Assembly (NCBI GenBank): GCA_046733355.1
Contig: JBKPOZ010000126.1
Location: forward strand, 1-64,000
DNA length: 64,000 nucleotides
Origin: VAZQ01 sp046733355
GTDB taxonomy: Bacteria > Pseudomonadota > Alphaproteobacteria > Rhizobiales > Xanthobacteraceae
Direction: 5' to 3'
Every line of letters starts with the position of its first letter. The first letter of the stretch is position 1. The position numbers and the translations under genes were made by a program. Under the pieces are notes generated by a model. The model was not told the origin of the DNA and made no database searches. It saw only the letters and a program-made list of their open reading frames with translations. Positions 25,257 to 40,256 of this stretch are shown piece after piece.

Positions 25257-25306
25257 CCTCTCGTCTCCGCCGATACGCAGGCGATTACAAATTCACGGGC
25301 TCACGC

Positions 25307-31618
<6,312 letters not shown>

Positions 31619-32026
31619 CGTGTTCTCCTGAAAGAAAGGGTGCTCCTGAGCCCGGCAGGCGGGCTCCACGGATTCAGTGAGGCGCGATCTGCTCCTGCGC
31701 AGCTCGCGAACAGCAATTTCCGGGGGATGCGGATGCGCGGCAGGTACAGCGGCGAGCGGACACCGCGTTCGCTGGTCTGATTCTGATAATGGAAAACTTG
31801 CCCGGCTTGATCCGGCCCATTAGCCCAACCCCTGCGCTGCCCATACCACCACCCAACGCGCGAAACGCGCAAATCGACTGGTGGTTCCTCCCAACCAAGA
31901 AATATTTTTATTGCGGGTGCCTGGCTAAAAGTGCAACCGGGTCACTTCGGGTAAACGACTGATTTTGCTTGGTTTGTTTATGCCTGATTTGAGGCCAGAT
32001 CAGGGCAGGCGCAGCCCACATCAACA
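31619..32026. other. Intergenic region upstream of the poly-HAMP kinase
   Basis: About 400 bases without a convincing gene. It must hold the minus-strand promoter of the kinase pair. A weak candidate read on the minus strand is TTGCAC (31931-31936), an 18-base spacer and AATAAA (31907-31912), which would leave a leader of about 280 bases. No repeat, terminator or sigma54 site was seen. Confidence 0.3.
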
Positions 32027-32584
32027 TCAGGGGTCGAGCTCTGTGTCCCAGTACAGATAATCGAGCCAGCTTTCGTGCAGATAATTGGGCGGAAACAGCC
32101 GGCCGTTGCGGTGCAGGTGATGCACACTGGGCTGGAAGGGCATTTGCGAGGGCCACATGCGCGCCTCCTCAGACGTCATGTTGCCCTTCTTGAGATTGCA
32201 GCCGGAGCAGGCGGCGATCACGTTGATCCAGGTGGTGCGCCCACCACGGGAGCGCGGCAGCAGATGGTCGAAGGTGAGGTCCTCGCGCGAGCCGCAATAC
32301 TGACAGGAGAATTTGTCGCGCAGGAAAACGTTAAAACGCGTAAACGCCGGCTGCGTCGCCGGCTTCACGAAGGTCTTGAGCGACACCACGCTCGGCAGCT
32401 TCATTTCCGTGCTTGGGCTGCGCACGGCGCGCTCATATTCGGCAACAATGTTTACGCGCTCGAGGAATACCGCCTTGATGGCGTCCTGCCATGACCACAG
32501 CGACAGCGGGTAGTAGCTGAGCGGCCGGAAATCCGCGTTGAGAACGAGCGCCGGAAAGCCGCTCGGCGACACGTGCACGTTCAA
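32027..32584 (-). CDS. HNH endonuclease family protein
   Basis: A 185-residue protein with an HNH fold: a zinc-knuckle pair FSCQYCGSRE ... AACSGCNLKKGN and the catalytic LTFDHLLPRSRGGRTTWINV between them (about residues 100-145). The N-terminal part VLNADFRPLSYYPLSLWSWQDAIKAVFLERV is conserved in this alphaproteobacterial family. No ATG fits; TTG 32584 (LNVHVSPSGFPALVL) with AAAGGAA upstream gives the conserved N-terminus. The frame extending to 32761 has no family resemblance. Proteins of this type are usually chromosomal housekeeping genes of unclear role, possibly DNA repair, not homing enzymes. Confidence 0.87.
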   Translation of the reverse strand: MNVHVSPSGFPALVLNADFRPLSYYPLSLWSWQDAIKAVFLERVNIVAEYERAVRSPSTEMKLPSVVSLKTFVKPATQPAFTRFNVFLRDKFSCQYCGSREDLTFDHLLPRSRGGRTTWINVIAACSGCNLKKGNMTSEEARMWPSQMPFQPSVHHLHRNGRLFPPNYLHESWLDYLYWDTELDP

Positions 32585-32690
32585 GGCTGCGCGTTCCTTT
32601 CTCTTGCAATGCAGCAACCCGTCTATAGGGCAGGGCCGTCGGATTGTGAAGCCCGCTCCGGGGCTTATGCGGTAAGACGGAACCTGCTCG

Positions 32691-33365
32691 CTAATGGCTG
32701 GCGCCGAGCCGACGGGCGAGAAATTCGCCGCCGTGTCGCAGGCCTTCCGGATCGATGCCATGACCGACGCCGTGGGACAGGTGCCACTCGACCGGGATGC
32801 CCAATGAGGCGAGACCGCTTGCCGCCTGAAACAGAGCTTGCATCGGGATGAGATCGTCCGCTTCGCCGTGCACGAGCAGGATCGGCGGACGCGACTTTAT
32901 CTCGCCTGCGAATCTTTCCGGATTTGCGTCGGGCGGCACCACCAGCAGTCCGGAATAGCCGACGATGGCGAACGGGGCCGTGGCGCGGCGGAGGCCCGCA
33001 TGCAGCGCCATCATGGTGCCCTGGCTGAAACCGACGAGCGCGAGCGCCGAGGCGGGCAGCCCTCTGCGCTGGAGCTCGGCTTCGAGGAAGCGCTCGAGCG
33101 CGGGCGTGGCCTCGTTGCAACCGACCCAACGTTCGTTGGGATCGCGAAACGTAAGCGCAAACCACTGCCGGCCCACGGGCGCTCCCCCGCACGGTTGCGG
33201 CGCGTGCGGGGAGACGAACGCGGCGTGCGGAAGGAGCGTTTGCCAAGCGCGCCCGAGCTCGATGAGGTCGTTTCCGTCGGCGCCATAACCGTGCAGGAAC
33301 ACGACGAGAGCGCGCGCGCTGCCGGACCGCGGCTCGAGCCGCGGCCCGTCGAGCTCAGCGACCAT
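32691..33365 (-). CDS. Alpha/beta hydrolase, phospholipase/carboxylesterase family
   Basis: A 224-residue serine esterase with FLHGYGADGNDLIELG (oxyanion region, about residue 25), the nucleophile elbow GFSQGTMMAL (about 110), Asp in LLVHGEADDLIPMQA (about 165) and His in LSHGVGHGID (about 200). Its size and motifs are those of YpfH/EstB-like carboxylesterases. ATG 33365 has GGAGCGAAG upstream and overlaps the alkA stop by 11 bases; an upstream ATG at 33398 is less likely. Substrate unknown. Confidence 0.88.
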   Translation of the reverse strand: MVAELDGPRLEPRSGSARALVVFLHGYGADGNDLIELGRAWQTLLPHAAFVSPHAPQPCGGAPVGRQWFALTFRDPNERWVGCNEATPALERFLEAELQRRGLPASALALVGFSQGTMMALHAGLRRATAPFAIVGYSGLLVVPPDANPERFAGEIKSRPPILLVHGEADDLIPMQALFQAASGLASLGIPVEWHLSHGVGHGIDPEGLRHGGEFLARRLGASH

Positions 33366-34029
33366 TCTTCGCTCCGGACGCTTGAACGGGAATCGCATCG
33401 CGTTTTTTCACTGCCCGGTAATAATTCCACAACACGTGCGCGGCGACGCCGCGCCACGGCCGCCAGCGCTCGGCGAGCTTTATCATTTCCGTATGCGCCG
33501 GGCGCTGGCGCAGGTCAAAGGCGAGACGCGCCGCCTCCTGAAGGGCGAGGTCGCCCGCAGGCCACGCATCGGCATGGCCCAAGCAGAACAGCAAATAAAT
33601 GTCGGCTGTCCATGGGCCTATGCCGTGCAAGGCAATGAGCGCGGCATGCGCCGCATCCGCCTGCATATGCGCAAGCGCGTCGATGTCGATCTCGCGTCTG
33701 CGCAGCGCCTTGCTGATTGCCTTGAGCGTCCTGATTTTCGGACGCGAGAGCCCGATGCGGGCGAGCTTGTCGGCGCGCGCGTATCGCAGCGCCTCGGGGT
33801 CGAGCGGGTCGAAGGCAGCGGTGAGGCGTCCCCAGATTGCTCCCGCGCTTGCGGTCGAGAGCTGCTGCGCGCAAACAATCGCGCACAGCCCGGGAAAGCC
33901 GGCCGGCCGCCGGCGCAGCGTGGGCCGGCCGGCAAGCTCAATCAGCTCGCGCAGGCGCGGGTCTGCCTGGGTTACGCTTGCAAGCCCGAGGTCGAAATCG
34001 CTCTCGTCGTGGAGAAAGCGAGGCGTCAT
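33355..34029 (-). CDS. DNA-3-methyladenine glycosylase II (AlkA-like)
   Basis: A 224-residue base-excision repair enzyme of the HhH-GPD superfamily. The helix-hairpin-helix is LIALHGIGPWTADIYLLFCLGH (about residues 128-150), followed by the catalytic Asp in AWPAGDLALQEA. ICAQQLSTASAGAIW-type sequence (about 50-65) is the usual start of the fold. It excises alkylated purines. It overlaps the upstream hydrolase gene by four bases (ATGA) and the downstream esterase by 11, so the three are one operon. Confidence 0.9.
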   Translation of the reverse strand: MTPRFLHDESDFDLGLASVTQADPRLRELIELAGRPTLRRRPAGFPGLCAIVCAQQLSTASAGAIWGRLTAAFDPLDPEALRYARADKLARIGLSRPKIRTLKAISKALRRREIDIDALAHMQADAAHAALIALHGIGPWTADIYLLFCLGHADAWPAGDLALQEAARLAFDLRQRPAHTEMIKLAERWRPWRGVAAHVLWNYYRAVKKRDAIPVQASGAKNGR

Positions 34030-34922
34030 GCCCGCTTACACAGGTCAAGAACGGCTTGCGCGAACGCGGCGGGAGCTTCCTGCGGCGGATTATGGCCGAC
34101 ATTCGCCAAAACGCGGCGCTCGTAAGGACCGGTGAAATAACGATCGTGTTGCTCCGACCCGCGCGGGGGGTTGACATCATCGACCGCGCCATGCAGCGCG
34201 ATCGTGGGCACAGCGATCTTCGGCAAGGTTGCGAGGCGCGCTTCAAGTGCTCCATGGCGGGGATCGCCGGCCGCATTCCCCATGCGGTGACGATACGAGT
34301 GGATTACCACCTCCACAAAGTCATCGTTGTCGAAGGACACCGCGCTGCGCCGGTAGGTTTCCTCATCAAATTCCCACGTCGGCGACCAAAGCTTCCACAG
34401 GAGGCGCCCGAGATCGTAACGGTTTCGCGCGAGACCGTTGCGGCCGCGTTCGGTGTGAAAATAATACTGGTACCAGAAGCGCCGCTCCTGCACAGGACTT
34501 GCAGGCTCCTTGGCGCGCGCAATGTCCTGGATCTGATATCCGGCACAGGTCACGAGCCCACGCACCCGTTGCGGCCACACGGCCGCAACAATGCAGGCCG
34601 CGCGCGCACCCCAGTCGAAACCGGCGAGCACGGCTTGTGGAATGTTCAGCGCGTCGAGCAGGTCGAGAAGATCCTGGCCGATTGCCGCCTGCTCTCCCGA
34701 ACGCTGCGTCTCGGGCGAGAGGAACCGGGTCGGACCGTAGCCGCGAAGGTATGGAACGATGCTGCGCAAACCCGAGCCGCTGAGGATCGCCACCACCTCG
34801 TCGAAGGCGCGCACGTCATAGGGGTAGCCGTGCAGCAAGACGACGGGCGTGCCGTCCGGACGTCGTTCGTGCTCGTAGGCAATCTCCAGCACGGGAGTGC
34901 GCACACGTTCCAATCGCGCCAT
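34026..34922 (-). CDS. Alpha/beta hydrolase, epoxide hydrolase/dehalogenase-like
   Basis: A 298-residue hydrolase with LLHGYPYDVRAFDE (oxyanion hole) and the nucleophile elbow AGFDWGARAA, where the nucleophile is Asp, not Ser. That marks the epoxide hydrolase/haloalkane dehalogenase branch. The catalytic base His is in NVGHNPPQEAP near the C-terminus, and a cap domain rich in Trp and Tyr lies around residues 140-200. First gene of a three-gene operon with alkA and the esterase. The substrate is unknown. Confidence 0.87.
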   Translation of the reverse strand: MARLERVRTPVLEIAYEHERRPDGTPVVLLHGYPYDVRAFDEVVAILSGSGLRSIVPYLRGYGPTRFLSPETQRSGEQAAIGQDLLDLLDALNIPQAVLAGFDWGARAACIVAAVWPQRVRGLVTCAGYQIQDIARAKEPASPVQERRFWYQYYFHTERGRNGLARNRYDLGRLLWKLWSPTWEFDEETYRRSAVSFDNDDFVEVVIHSYRHRMGNAAGDPRHGALEARLATLPKIAVPTIALHGAVDDVNPPRGSEQHDRYFTGPYERRVLANVGHNPPQEAPAAFAQAVLDLCKRA

Positions 34923-34980
34923 AGCTTCTGCTCGCCGTCATGCGCCTCTTAGTGGCCACTGGCGTGCTTGTCACGGCCGC

Positions 34981-35041
34981 GGATCGGGCCGCATCCTTCG
35001 AAGCTCGCTCGCTTCGCTCGCTCGCGCCTCAGGATTACGGC
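34981..35041. repeat. Palindromic repeat, family D (short copy)
   Basis: GCATCCTTCGAAGCTCGCTCGCTTCGCTCGCTCGCGCCTCAGGATTACGG is the inverted counterpart of the left half of the element at 11438-11550. It lies between two minus-strand operons and holds no gene. Confidence 0.78.
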
Positions 35042-35054
35042 GTGAGATGCATAT

Positions 35055-35375
35055 CTAATCTTCAAGCGGGAGGGCGAGAACGAGATAGCTCCAGGACTTT
35101 CCGTGCGAGTCGAGATTGAGCGAGGTGTTGACACCGCCTTCGAGCCCCTCGCGCATCACGAAATTGAGCCCGTGCAGATGCTCGATCTCGTAGCGATCGA
35201 CAGAGCCGCAAATGAGATGCGGAAAGGCCTTTTTGATCCGTTCCGGCGTCAGTCTTTCCTTGAGCAGCGGGTAGTCCGCCGGTTCGTATACCCACACGCA
35301 TACGTTTGACGTATTTCCCTTGTCGCCCGCGCGAGCATGCGCAATGTCACGCACAACTCGCCGGGCGTCGCTCAT
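35055..35375 (-). CDS. AtuA-related small protein
   Basis: A 106-residue protein (DIAHARAGDKGNTSNVCVWVYEP ... HLHGLNFVMREGLEGGVNTSLNLDSHGKS) that matches the small domain often fused or adjacent to AtuA/DUF1446 proteins. Its ATG at 35375 overlaps the AtuA stop by four bases. The HARAGDKGN and GLNFV motifs are the recognisable parts. The pair probably forms a complex. Biochemical function is not established for most members. Confidence 0.85.
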   Translation of the reverse strand: MSDARRVVRDIAHARAGDKGNTSNVCVWVYEPADYPLLKERLTPERIKKAFPHLICGSVDRYEIEHLHGLNFVMREGLEGGVNTSLNLDSHGKSWSYLVLALPLED

Positions 35376-36718
35376 GCGACCAGCACATCGATGCGAGGGT
35401 GGACGCGCTCGCGCGCGATCAGCACGGAGCGGGTGACGACACTGGGGACGATGGTGCCGCGAAAGCCGCCCCCGCCGGCAGGCCCGCAACAGAGGAGCGA
35501 CTCGACTTCCCACAGCATCAGCTCGGCATCCTCTCGGTTGCCCGAGCGCAGTGCAACGTGCAGGCGCACGTCCTCAGTGTCGGTCCGCCGCTCGCCTGCG
35601 CTTGCAAACAAGGAGTTCACGCCGACGAGATCGATGCGGATCGGCCCCTGCACGGAATGAACGTTGCGCATTCGCTCCTCGACGATCTCGGCAGCGAGCC
35701 GCCCGCGCCTTTGCGCATTTGGCCCGGCATAGCTGACCCCCGCCTCCGCCAAAAACCCGCCTTCGAAGCCGACCGTCACCTTGAGGCGCTCGGGACGGCG
35801 CCTGCCGCTTGCCTGCGTCACCTCTACGCGGTCGGCGCCTGTCTCGCGTACGGCGACGCGAGAGAAGTCGGCGCTCACATCCGGCGTCAGATAGGACCGC
35901 GGATCGTGCACCTCGTAGAGGAGCTGCTCCTTGACGGTTGCGGTCGTCACACAGCCGCCCGCCCGTGGAAGCTTGGTAATGATCGCGCGGCCGTCGGCTT
36001 CCACTTCGGCGATGGGAAAGCCGCAACGAGCGAGGTTTGGAACGTCTTTCTTGCCCGGGTCGGCGAAATAGCCGCCGGTGACCTGCATGCCGCATTCGAG
36101 GAGATGCCCGACGAGGGTGCCGGCCCCGAGCCGCTGCCACTCATCGAGCGACCAGCCGAATTTTTGCGCAAGCGGCGCGACCACAAGCGAAGGGTCGGCA
36201 ATCCTGCCGCCGATCACCACGTCGGCTCCGGATTGCAGCGCGGGCAGCAGGGCGTCGGCCCCGAGATATGCATTGGCACCCACCATCGGCAGATTGACGT
36301 CGCGCAATGTGCCCGGCTCGTCCATGAACGGCGTGTCCAGGTCGAGCAGGTCAGTGACTTCGTCGCCCTCGACGCAGGCGACCTTCAGTCCAGCAAGTCC
36401 GAGTTCGCGCGCGATCGCGATCGTGCTCTCTGCGGCGGCGCGCGGGTTGGCGGCGCCCATATTTGTCACGATAACCGTGCCCGCTTGGCGGCAGGGCGGC
36501 AGGAGCGCGCGCATGCGGCGCTCGAGCCAGGCATTGTATCCTTTGCGCGGATCGAGCTTGCGGTCGCGGTGCGCGGACGCAAGCGTGCGCTCGCCGAGGC
36601 ATTCGATGATCATCACATCGAGCTTGCCGTGGCGCGCGAGGTCGACGGCGGGATCAAGCCGGTCGGCCGAGAACCCCGCGCCCGTACCGATACGAAATGT
36701 GGCGGATTGCGTGCTCAC
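35372..36718 (-). CDS. AtuA family (DUF1446) protein
   Basis: A 448-residue protein starting at GTG 36718 behind a clear CAGGAG site. The N-terminal IGTGAGFSADRLDPAVDLARHGKLDVMIIECLGERTLA and later VTNMGAANPRAAAE, GADVVIGGRIADPSLVVAPLA and GGYFADPGKKDVPNLA are hallmarks of the acyclic terpene utilisation AtuA family. AtuA was described in Pseudomonas citronellol catabolism. Here no other atu genes are present, so the pathway is unknown. It is coupled to the small AtuA-related gene. Confidence 0.88.
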   Translation of the reverse strand: MSTQSATFRIGTGAGFSADRLDPAVDLARHGKLDVMIIECLGERTLASAHRDRKLDPRKGYNAWLERRMRALLPPCRQAGTVIVTNMGAANPRAAAESTIAIARELGLAGLKVACVEGDEVTDLLDLDTPFMDEPGTLRDVNLPMVGANAYLGADALLPALQSGADVVIGGRIADPSLVVAPLAQKFGWSLDEWQRLGAGTLVGHLLECGMQVTGGYFADPGKKDVPNLARCGFPIAEVEADGRAIITKLPRAGGCVTTATVKEQLLYEVHDPRSYLTPDVSADFSRVAVRETGADRVEVTQASGRRRPERLKVTVGFEGGFLAEAGVSYAGPNAQRRGRLAAEIVEERMRNVHSVQGPIRIDLVGVNSLFASAGERRTDTEDVRLHVALRSGNREDAELMLWEVESLLCCGPAGGGGFRGTIVPSVVTRSVLIARERVHPRIDVLVA

Positions 36719-36733
36719 ATAACTCCTGTTTTT

Positions 36734-36798
36734 CCGCTCATTCCCGCGCAAGCGGGGATCCAGAAAAGACCGGGTCCCGCTTCCGCGGGGACCAGCGG
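36734..36798. repeat. Palindromic repeat, family B (inverted copy)
   Basis: CCGCTCATTCCCGCGCAAGCGGGGATCCAG followed by CGGGTCCCGCTTCCGCGGGGACCAGCGG, the reverse arrangement of the copy at 2949-3004. It fills the gap between the ABC permease stop and the AtuA start and may separate the two transcripts. Confidence 0.82.
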
Positions 36799-36808
36799 CT
36801 GAGCTGGT

Positions 36809-37684
36809 TCAGTGCTGCATGCCCCAGCGCTGCACGGTGTGGCGCTCGACCGAGCGAAAGATCAGGTTCTCGACCGCAAGCCCGATCAGGATCACCATCA
36901 ACAGCCCGGCGAAGACCTGCGGAATCTGGATCTGGTTCTTGTTCTCGAAAATGTACCAGCCGAGTCCGCCGGAGCCCGAGGAGACGCCGAACACCAGCTC
37001 GGCGGCGATCAAAGTGCGCCAGGCGAAAGCCCAGCCGATTTTCAGGCCGGCGAGAATGCTGGGGAACGCCGCTGGCAGGAGAATGCGCGCAACCAGTGTG
37101 ATCCCGCCAAGCCCGTAGTTGCGGCCGACCATGCGAAGGGTCTGCGACACCGCGCGGAAGCCCGCATGCGCGTTGAGCGCAACCGGCCACAACACCGAAT
37201 GGAGCAGAACGAAAATGAGACTTTCCGAACCGAGCCCGAACCAAAGCAGCGCGAGCGGCAGCAGCGCGATGGCGGGCAACGGGTTGAGCATCGAGGTGAG
37301 GGTTTCGAGCAGATCATTGCCGATGCGCGAAGTGATGGCGATGACTGCAAGCAGGAAGGCGAGGGCAAGGCCGAGCGCGTAACCGGTGAGCAGGACGCTG
37401 AGCGACACCCACGTACGAATGAGGAGCTCGCCACTCACGATTCCGTGCCACAGCGCAGCCAGGGTGGCGGTCAGGGTCGGAAACATCAGCTCGTTGTCGA
37501 GCCAGCGCGCATAGCTTTCCCAGATCAGGGCGAGCAGGAGCACGAGCACGGTCTTGCGAATGACCGCCGAGTTGTAGACCTGCTCGAAGACGGTGAGCGG
37601 CTTCTGCACGATGCTGGAATCGGCTGCCTCGGTCAGCGTCAGAATGAAGTCTTCGCGTGCGGGGCTGCCGGCAATCGCCGTCAT
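36809..37684 (-). CDS. ABC transporter permease, nitrate/taurine/sulfonate type
   Basis: A 291-residue inner-membrane permease of the SsuC/TauC/NrtB class, about six helices. The coupling segment is FRAVSQTLRMVGRNYGLGGITLVARILLPAAFPSILAGLKIGWAFAWRTLIAAE. ATG 37684 overlaps the ATPase stop by four bases. It works with the ATPase and the binding protein encoded immediately upstream on the same strand. Substrate is unknown. Confidence 0.9.
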   Translation of the reverse strand: MTAIAGSPAREDFILTLTEAADSSIVQKPLTVFEQVYNSAVIRKTVLVLLLALIWESYARWLDNELMFPTLTATLAALWHGIVSGELLIRTWVSLSVLLTGYALGLALAFLLAVIAITSRIGNDLLETLTSMLNPLPAIALLPLALLWFGLGSESLIFVLLHSVLWPVALNAHAGFRAVSQTLRMVGRNYGLGGITLVARILLPAAFPSILAGLKIGWAFAWRTLIAAELVFGVSSGSGGLGWYIFENKNQIQIPQVFAGLLMVILIGLAVENLIFRSVERHTVQRWGMQH

Positions 37685-38523
37685 GGCACGGCTCCTTCCT
37701 GCTCTGCTTCCTCTTCGTTGCTTTCGTTCCCGAACAAGAGGTCGTGGATGGTGTCCGAGAGCTTGCGTCCGGTCAGATGATGCACCACGTCCTCGCCGGC
37801 GCTGCCCAGCTCGCCTTTCACACGGCCGGGATGCGGCGACAGCAAAAGCACGCGATTGCCGATGCGGATCGCTTCCGGAATGGAATGGGTGACGAACAGC
37901 ACGGTGAAACGCGTGTCCTGCCACAGGCGCAGGAGCTCGTCCTGCATACGGCGCCGGGTGAGCGCGTCCAGTGCCGCGAACGGCTCGTCCATGAGCAGAA
38001 TATCGGGCTCCATTGCCATGCCGCGCGCGATCGCGACGCGCGCCTTCATGCCGCCCGAGAGCATGTGCGGATAGGAGTTAGCAAATTTCGCAAGCCCGAC
38101 CTTTCCGATGTAATGCAGCGCCTTCTCCTCGGCGGCGCGGCCGCCCAAGCGGCCGCTGGCGGTGAGCGCAAACACGACGTTCTGTTTGACGGTCTTCCAC
38201 GGCAGCAGCTGATCGAATTCCTGAAACACCATCACCCGGTCAGGCCCCGGGCGTGCGACCTGCCGTCCCTTGAGCCGGATCTCGCCTTCGACCGGCTCTA
38301 TATAGCCCCCCACTGCCTTGAGCAGCGTGGACTTGCCGCAGCCGGAGGGGCCAAGCAGCACGTAGCGATCCGCGCCGAACACGTTGAAGTTCACCCGATA
38401 CGTCGCAGTGACCAGCGTGTGCGTCGTCTTGTACTGCAGCGTAACGCCGCGCACTTCCAGAAGCGGGTCTGCAGTCGCGCCGGCCATCGCCTCCGTGGGT
38501 GTCGTGAGTACCTCAGTCGCCAT
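37681..38523 (-). CDS. ABC transporter ATP-binding protein, nitrate/taurine/sulfonate type
   Basis: A 280-residue ATPase. Walker A GPSGCGKST is near residue 58, the Q-loop is VFQEFDQLLPWKTV, the signature is MLSGGMKARVAIARGM, Walker B is ILLMDEPFAALD and the switch His is in FVTHSIPEA. The start ATG at 38523 overlaps the binding-protein gene by 11 bases. The C-terminus has an acidic tail NEEEAEQEGA. Confidence 0.92.
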   Translation of the reverse strand: MATEVLTTPTEAMAGATADPLLEVRGVTLQYKTTHTLVTATYRVNFNVFGADRYVLLGPSGCGKSTLLKAVGGYIEPVEGEIRLKGRQVARPGPDRVMVFQEFDQLLPWKTVKQNVVFALTASGRLGGRAAEEKALHYIGKVGLAKFANSYPHMLSGGMKARVAIARGMAMEPDILLMDEPFAALDALTRRRMQDELLRLWQDTRFTVLFVTHSIPEAIRIGNRVLLLSPHPGRVKGELGSAGEDVVHHLTGRKLSDTIHDLLFGNESNEEEAEQEGAVP

Positions 38524-39511
38524 GGAGATGCGCGGCTTCCGGAAAGAACAGATCCTCAACCGCGTTCGGCGACTGCTTGATGGAGCCGACCTTGCCCATG
38601 AACTGCGCGGTCTTGAGCACCTTCTGCGGCTGCAGCGTGTAGGCGTAATCCTTGTCGCTGATGATGCGCAGGATATCGTCGACGCTGTCCTTGGTGTCCT
38701 TGGCTACTTCCAGATAGAGCTGCGCCGCTGTGCGCTTGTCTTTGTTGATGCGCTCGATCGCCTCGGAAAGCGCCGCGAAGAAAGCCTGATACGCCTTCGG
38801 GTTTGCATCGCGGAAGCGTGTCGTGGCGGTGACGAGCACAGCAGTCGCTGGGCCGCCGAGAATCTCATAATTGGTGGTAACGAGGTGAACGCCAGGAAGC
38901 TTGATCTCATCCTCGTAAAACGGCGAAGAAGTGAAATGCGCGTTCACCCCGGCGGTATTATTGGTGAGCGCCAGCACCGCGTCCGGATGGGACAGGGAGA
39001 TCGTGAGCGGATCGAGCTTCGCATAATCCTTGTCGCCGAACGCTGCAGCAGCGGCCATCTGCAGCATGATCGCCTGGGTGGAAATCTTCACCGAAGGCAC
39101 CGCGATCTTGTCCTTCGGGCCAAAGTCCTTGATCGTTTTGACGTCCGGATTGCGGCTGATGAGATAAAGCGGATAGGTGGTCATGGCGGCGACGCCCCTG
39201 GCGCCCACGTTGCCGCGGGTGCGGTCCCAGAGGGTAATGAGCGATGGCGCGCCCTGGGCGGCGAAATGGATGCTGCCAGAAAGGAGCCCATCATTCATCA
39301 CGCTCGGGCCTGCGACCTTCGCCCATTTCGTCTTCAGGCCCGCAATCCCGGCCGCCTGCGCCTGCTTCTCAAGGAGTCCTTCGCGCTCCATGACCATGAG
39401 CGGCAGGAAACTCACGCCATATTGCTGCGCGACGGTGATTTCCGCGACCTCGGAATGCGCAGCGGTGGTACATGCCAGAATGACGAGCAAACCGAAGGAA
39501 ATCGGCCGCAT
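38513..39511 (-). CDS. ABC transporter substrate-binding protein, NMT1/SsuA-like
   Basis: A 332-residue periplasmic protein with a short Sec signal (ISFGLLVILACTTAAHSE). The mature part starts ITVAQQYGVSFLPLMVMEREGLLEKQA, the typical opening of SsuA/TauA/NMT1 proteins that bind sulfonates, nitrate or thiamine precursors. It overlaps the ATPase start and leads a three-gene importer operon. Confidence 0.88.
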   Translation of the reverse strand: MRPISFGLLVILACTTAAHSEVAEITVAQQYGVSFLPLMVMEREGLLEKQAQAAGIAGLKTKWAKVAGPSVMNDGLLSGSIHFAAQGAPSLITLWDRTRGNVGARGVAAMTTYPLYLISRNPDVKTIKDFGPKDKIAVPSVKISTQAIMLQMAAAAAFGDKDYAKLDPLTISLSHPDAVLALTNNTAGVNAHFTSSPFYEDEIKLPGVHLVTTNYEILGGPATAVLVTATTRFRDANPKAYQAFFAALSEAIERINKDKRTAAQLYLEVAKDTKDSVDDILRIISDKDYAYTLQPQKVLKTAQFMGKVGSIKQSPNAVEDLFFPEAAHLHGD

Positions 39512-39568
39512 TTATTCCTCCTCCAACTTCGCCGCTTGGCGCGGCGCTTTCTCAGCCAGCAGTCCTGT

Positions 39569-40027
39569 TCAACCGGCTGTCTTGCGCGGCTCTGGGCCGT
39601 AGCGATTGGCTCCGGCGATACCTGCGCGAAAGCCAAGATCTACGATGAACGCGATCGTCACGATGCCGGTGGCAAGCACCAGCAACGTTTCCACGAAGCC
39701 CATGTGCTCCGGATCGCCGCTCATGCCCAAGAGGTTCGTGATCATCAACACCGAATAGGGCACGATCAACCAGCCGATGAGCTGGCCTGAGAGATTGCGG
39801 TCGTGCAGGCGTTTCACCAGGATCACCGCGCCGGGATAAAGCAGAACCGCGTCGACCATGAAATTCAAGAGCCGAAGCGAGAATACATCGGCCGGCGTGG
39901 TGAGGAGAGGCAGCCCAAGGGCAAACCGTGTGGCGAGCTCCACCGCGACGAGAATAAGCCAGCCCAGCCAGAACATTGCGCGGGTCATGCGACCCCGTGG
40001 GAGCAGAAAAAGCCTGACCAGATCCAC
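39569..40027 (-). CDS. DUF805 family membrane protein
   Basis: A 152-residue protein with about four helices. FLLPRGRMTRAMFWLGWLIL at the N-terminus and VILVKRLHDRNLSGQLIGWL in the middle are the DUF805 signature. GTG 40027 with TAGGAC upstream gives the normal N-terminus; the open frame extending to 40186 does not. Function unknown. A 37-residue membrane microprotein ends 11 bases upstream. Confidence 0.85.
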   Translation of the reverse strand: MDLVRLFLLPRGRMTRAMFWLGWLILVAVELATRFALGLPLLTTPADVFSLRLLNFMVDAVLLYPGAVILVKRLHDRNLSGQLIGWLIVPYSVLMITNLLGMSGDPEHMGFVETLLVLATGIVTIAFIVDLGFRAGIAGANRYGPEPRKTAG

Positions 40028-40038
40028 GACGGTTCGTC

Positions 40039-40152
40039 CTAATGCGGAGGAAGCCGGTGCAGCACTTCCAGGCTCCACCAGACGAAATAGGCGCCGAGCG
40101 CCAGGCCCAGCGCGATCTTGATCAGCTGGATCGCCAGCTCGTCTCGTTTCAT
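40039..40152 (-). CDS. Small predicted membrane protein, 37 residues
   Basis: ATG 40152 to TAG 40039 encodes MKRDELAIQLIKIALGLALG followed by AYFVWWSLEVLHRLPPH. A positively charged start, one hydrophobic helix and an aromatic interface look like a genuine single-pass microprotein. The DUF805 ribosome-binding site overlaps its stop codon, suggesting translational coupling. No strong Shine-Dalgarno is seen upstream, where a family C repeat begins ten bases away. Not recognised as a named family. Confidence 0.55.
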   Translation of the reverse strand: MKRDELAIQLIKIALGLALGAYFVWWSLEVLHRLPPH

Positions 40153-40161
40153 TGAAATCGC

Positions 40162-40232
40162 GTAGCCCGCATGAGCGAAGCGACATGCGGGAAAGGCCCG
40201 ACCCGGATGTCGCTGACGCTCATCCGGGCTAC
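40162..40232. repeat. Palindromic repeat, family C
   Basis: GTAGCCCGCATGAGCGAAGCGACATGCGGG followed by CCCGGATGTCGCTGACGCTCATCCGGGCTAC: two hairpins within inverted GTAGCCC/GGGCTAC ends. It lies between the L,D-transpeptidase gene and the microprotein/DUF805 pair. Confidence 0.85.
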
Positions 40233-40256
40233 AAGCCTAGACCTTTGTCGCGGTTC

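Noticed and set aside
34940..34960. CTGGCGTGCTTG as a sigma54-like site near 34950
   Set aside because: It lacks the GGCAC core and correct spacing to TTGC, unlike the two accepted sites.
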